The notes under the pieces are model-generated. The model was given only the letters and a program-made list of their open reading frames with translations, ran no database searches and was not told the origin of the DNA. Of a DNA stretch of 64,000 bases, positions 61,283 to 64,000 are shown one piece after another; the stretch's first letter is position 1; the number at the start of each line of letters is the position of its first letter. Source of the DNA: Artocarpus heterophyllus (Eukaryota > Streptophyta > Magnoliopsida > Rosales > Moraceae); NCBI GenBank assembly GCA_025403435.1, contig CM046335.1, positions 4,555,101 to 4,619,100 on the forward strand. The letters are read 5' to 3'. A program made the translations under genes and the position numbers.

Positions 61283-62190
61283 TCAGCAATACTAGTAAAA
61301 ATTTTGATTCCATTATGATTCCAATTCCGAGTCTAAACCGTTAATGTTGTTTATCTTCCAAAGTTAAGTTATCGTATCTCCACTTATTTACTTGCATAAT
61401 AAATCTTACTCCTAAATCCCTCAATGAGAGTATTTTTGACAAGTTTCAACTTGTAACACCGTATAATAGTCTAAGAATCTGATCAGGCATACATATTTAC
61501 CATACCATGATTCCAGTCCTTCATTGTCCATGGACTGTGATTTACAATCACATTTAAGGAGATTGCCAGAGAAATTTTATATACTTCATCTTTAGGTTCC
61601 TTTTCCTTTTTGAGTAAGGAAAAGTCAAATATATTTGATTTCATACCTCAACTAATAAACTAAAACATAATCATAAAACATATATCACAAACACTTATAT
61701 TCAAAACCATACATTAAACTTATTCATAGAGATATTAAACGGAATCTCTGGTTGCAAACATACCCGACATATTTTTCATTAAACAGCTATCCTCATGACA
61801 CAAACATTCAACCCAAATAATATACTCATATTTCATATGGAATATCCCCATAACTGACTCTGGTACTTCCACATAATATTAACAGAATATTACACATTAC
61901 AATTATGATACGGATACGTTTCGAGAGTACAAGGCACTCCGTATACCAGCTATCCATATCATGCATGCTTAGAGGATACAAAAACATCGATAAACAAAAG
62001 ATCGGACCTTAAGAAGGATGCGTTTCGAGAGCATCAAGTACTCCGTATCCAGCCATCCCGGCATTAGGCTCAATGAATCTAAAAGATTGAACAACAACGT
62101 ACCACAAGAAACACAGAATACAAGGCAAACGGTTATTCGTAACACATGAAATACGGACATACATGCCTACATGCCAAAGATAAAACAAAA
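61283..62190 (-). other. Non-coding spacer between LOG-like ORF and LTR
   Basis: No pol-derived frame is found here, although chromovirus pol normally reaches the polypurine tract. It contains a direct repeat, GATACGTTTCGAGAGTACAA...CCAGCTATCC at 61913-61955 and a diverged copy at 62017-62060 (104-bp spacing). Confidence 0.45.
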
Positions 62191-62193
62191 AGA

Positions 62194-62844
62194 TTACAGA
62201 TGGAGATTCAAATCAATTGGCCGCTCCCGGCTTTCCCTTTCCCATTCAAGCTTGGATGTTGCAGTGTCGGATTCTGGATGTATGATTTGCATTTTATCTA
62301 TCAATTCCTCAGCTGTTGAAGCAGTAACAAAGATTTGTCTCTCCGATTCTGTAGTGATGTTTTCTTCCACAGCGTAATCTAGAAATTTCAAAAGACCGTC
62401 ATAAAAACCCTTTACGTTCAGCAGTCCCAAAGGTTTGGAATAAAAGCCCAACAATTGCCCACAAGCAACTATAAATATTTCCTCAAGAGTACCTAGACCA
62501 CCAGGTAATGCTATAAAAGCATCGGAATTACAGATTATGTCTTTAAAATTTTTAGGGATACTCCTGACTCCTTCTCCCTTACCTATGGCTTCCTTACAAA
62601 GGTTTCCTTCAACTGGAATATGAGGCCAAATTCTTACATCAGTAGCGTCACTAGACCTAGCTGCTAGTGCCATATTTACCATCATTTTTATACTACCACC
62701 CCCATAGATTATGTTAATCTTCTTGCGTGCTAGGACTTGCCCTAAGTGATTTGCAGCTTCTAAATAAGCTTTATCTTTTCCAAGGCTGGAACCACAAAAG
62801 ACACAGACATTCTTTATTTTCTTCGTGGACTGGGAGGTAGACAT
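62194..62844 (-). CDS. Diverged intronless LOG-like protein (cytokinin riboside 5'-monophosphate phosphoribohydrolase family)
   Basis: 216 codons in one exon. LOG enzymes release active cytokinin base from the nucleotide in the cytosol and nucleus. Family marks kept: VCVFCGSSLGKDKAY near 13-27, YGGGS (47-51), SDAFIALPGGLGTLEEIF (107-124) with the nucleotide-binding PGGxGTxxE, KPLGLLNVKGFYDGLL (137-152), and a KLEWE near 198-202 that matches the usual tail. Marks lost: GGGSxGLMG reads GGGSIKMMV, and the stretch before SDAF, usually MHxRKxxM with the catalytic Arg, reads SIPKNFKDIIC (95-105). The glutamate of PGGxGTxEE is present. Activity is therefore doubtful. Plant LOG genes normally have several introns, so this is probably a retrocopy. 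The frame is fully open, hinting at recent origin or selection. It lies 632 bases downstream of the virus-like ORF on the same strand. Confidence 0.8.
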   Translation of the reverse strand: MSTSQSTKKIKNVCVFCGSSLGKDKAYLEAANHLGQVLARKKINIIYGGGSIKMMVNMALAARSSDATDVRIWPHIPVEGNLCKEAIGKGEGVRSIPKNFKDIICNSDAFIALPGGLGTLEEIFIVACGQLLGFYSKPLGLLNVKGFYDGLLKFLDYAVEENITTESERQIFVTASTAEELIDKMQIIHPESDTATSKLEWERESRERPIDLNLHL

Positions 62845-62883
62845 ATTTGGTTTATAGAAGTGGTTGCTTAATGTCTACTCCAC

Positions 62884-63476
62884 TTAGACTTCGGGTTCTA
62901 CATGAGATTTTAAAGATGAGAAATATACAAAAAGGGCTAAAGAGATAGACGAGTAGGTAATCCAAAGATTTAAACAAAATCTTGTGCGGATAAGAAAGTA
63001 AGATAAGGTGATTGATAGTTTACAGAAAATCTGATTCACTTTTTGAAAAAGATTAGACTCTAATTGTATAACTTTTGACAATTGAGAACAATTTGACAAA
63101 AGACCCTCTTGACACAACTGTAGACTTTTTGACAAATATACACCAAGTCTAGAAATTTAATATAAACGACAAATACTGTAGAACTTTTGAAATTTGAGAC
63201 ACAAATCTTGAAATATCTGGATAAGCTTTTCAAAATTCAAACATATTACTGTACTGTATGTGACGTGTCTGATAAGATAATATATTTTATTATATATATA
63301 TTTAAGAAAATCATAAATTAAATAAGATATTAACACTTACTGTATCAATCTAATAATCACAATTATTTCAAACACAAAAGCAAATATTCTGAGTAAAAGA
63401 AAAACACAAACTGTTGAACATCAGCTAAAACTGCTTCAAATAAGTAAAGACTAAATAACCTTTATAGAGTGATGAC
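62884..63476 (-). other. AT-rich spacer between the virus-like and LOG-like ORFs
   Basis: An 83-codon frame at 62884-63135, ending 40 bases before the LOG-like start, has a hydrophobic stretch but no recognisable family. The rest (63136-63476) is very AT-rich with TTATATATAT tracts and looks non-coding or promoter-like. Confidence 0.35.
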
Positions 63477-63998
63477 TTATTCCCCATCCAGTTTTCTTAT
63501 GGCTTGGCAAACAGGATCTAGAAATACCATATTCCTAAGGCGTTGTCTTTCTGTATAAAATTTAGGCCAAAGTTTAAAAATAGCTCCTTGAACATATCCA
63601 CTAGGGTGACCGTGGAGAGGAGGATGGATGCTATCCAAGTTCTCCTTTAAAAGTCCATTCCTACAAAACCTTATTTTATCCTCTCTATTCGTAGACATAT
63701 AACCAGGTGAAGTACATTTACCGTTACAATTTTGTCTTCCACATTTGTTACAAGTGACCACGATGGCACGAGCTCTTCTTTTCATTGCACTACGACTGGT
63801 ACCTGTTCCTGGTAAACCGACATCTTGACTAAAGTCACTCGGACGGATTTTCCCCTCTATTAACATTCTCACATCACAAGGGATACCAAAACGCATAAGA
63901 ATCCACAACCGAGTAATTCTAGCCTTGTATTTCTTTCTGAGAATCTTTTGGGAGAGTGATGGGAAATACTTTCTCAGGTGTTGGTACTTTGGGTCCAT
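63477..63998 (-). CDS. Virus-like cysteine-rich nucleic-acid-binding protein (carlavirus NABP-like), endogenous
   Basis: 173 codons open from an ATG two bases from the window edge, so the true start may lie outside. The central part has, in order: a 'GIPCDV' segment (38-43), GTGTSRS (65-70), a basic KRRARA (73-78), and a compact zinc-finger-like CNKCGRQNCNGKC (83-95, spacing C-x2-C-x4-C-x3-C) followed by PG and, after a short gap, FCRNG (111-115). This succession of Gly-rich turn, Arg cluster, Cys finger, PG and a final x-x-G matches the small nucleic-acid-binding/silencing-suppressor proteins of carlaviruses and related Betaflexiviridae. Those are usually 100-140 residues; a C-terminal extension of about 55 residues (HPPLHGHPSGY...) is extra. 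No stop or frameshift is seen. It is most simply an endogenized RNA-virus gene in a plant chromosome. A host zinc-ribbon protein is the alternative. Confidence 0.6.
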   Translation of the reverse strand: MDPKYQHLRKYFPSLSQKILRKKYKARITRLWILMRFGIPCDVRMLIEGKIRPSDFSQDVGLPGTGTSRSAMKRRARAIVVTCNKCGRQNCNGKCTSPGYMSTNREDKIRFCRNGLLKENLDSIHPPLHGHPSGYVQGAIFKLWPKFYTERQRLRNMVFLDPVCQAIRKLDGE

Positions 63999-64000
63999 GA

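Noticed and set aside
62884..63135. 83-codon frame with a hydrophobic stretch ending just before the LOG-like ORF
   Set aside because: It could look like a small viral membrane protein beside the virus-like ORF, but no family motif is visible and AT-rich DNA gives such frames by chance.

Overview
The window is nuclear DNA of a flowering plant, most likely a eudicot. It carries GT-AG introns in an AT-rich background, a BEACH/WD40 gene of the SPIRRIG type, a decayed PPR-DYW organelle RNA editing factor, two microRNA167 hairpins, a plant-type autoinhibited Ca2+-ATPase fragment, and many plant transposon remnants. The species cannot be named from the sequence.

Layout. 1-2650 is GC-richer transposon debris: a broken gypsy-type ORF on the minus strand with its own TATA box, followed by LTR-like promoter sequence on the plus strand. 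After about 3 kb of AT-rich DNA, 5.76-22.8 kb holds one large plus-strand gene, SPIRRIG (SPI/BCHA1-like). Nineteen coding exons can be traced with consistent splice phases, except for a one-base shortfall in exon 4. 24-26.5 kb holds short repeats and a 1.2-kb AT-rich inverted-terminal-repeat transposon. 26.7-29.6 kb is a full-length but dead PPR-DYW gene resembling OTP86. 30-46 kb is mostly non-coding, apart from two MIR167 hairpins in the same orientation 7 kb apart (34.4 and 41.4 kb). 46.4-47.3 kb is an N-terminal relic of an ACA12/13-type Ca2+-ATPase. 49.4-50.4 kb is a Mutator-like element with long terminal inverted repeats. 53.6-54.4 kb (minus) is a small GC-rich gene of unknown function whose product has two exact runs of cysteines every eighth residue.

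The right end (57.5-64 kb, minus strand) is the most unusual part. It has a lone last exon of a calmodulin-like gene, a duplicated segment split by a clean 459-bp solo LTR, and a 2.35-kb gypsy-type LTR with its polypurine tract. Upstream of that tract and in the same orientation lie two intronless ORFs. One is a diverged LOG-like cytokinin-activation protein lacking the usual catalytic Arg motif. The other is a cysteine-rich protein resembling the nucleic-acid-binding proteins of carlaviruses and their relatives. An endogenized RNA-virus gene, possibly carried with a LOG retrogene inside a retrotransposon, is the best candidate for something undescribed here.

Functionally the genes look independent. 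SPI acts in membrane trafficking, P-body and cell-shape functions. The MIR167 pair would target ARF6/ARF8-type auxin response factors. The PPR and ACA loci are dead copies. Dispersed MITEs with a shared internal motif recur through the whole intergenic space.
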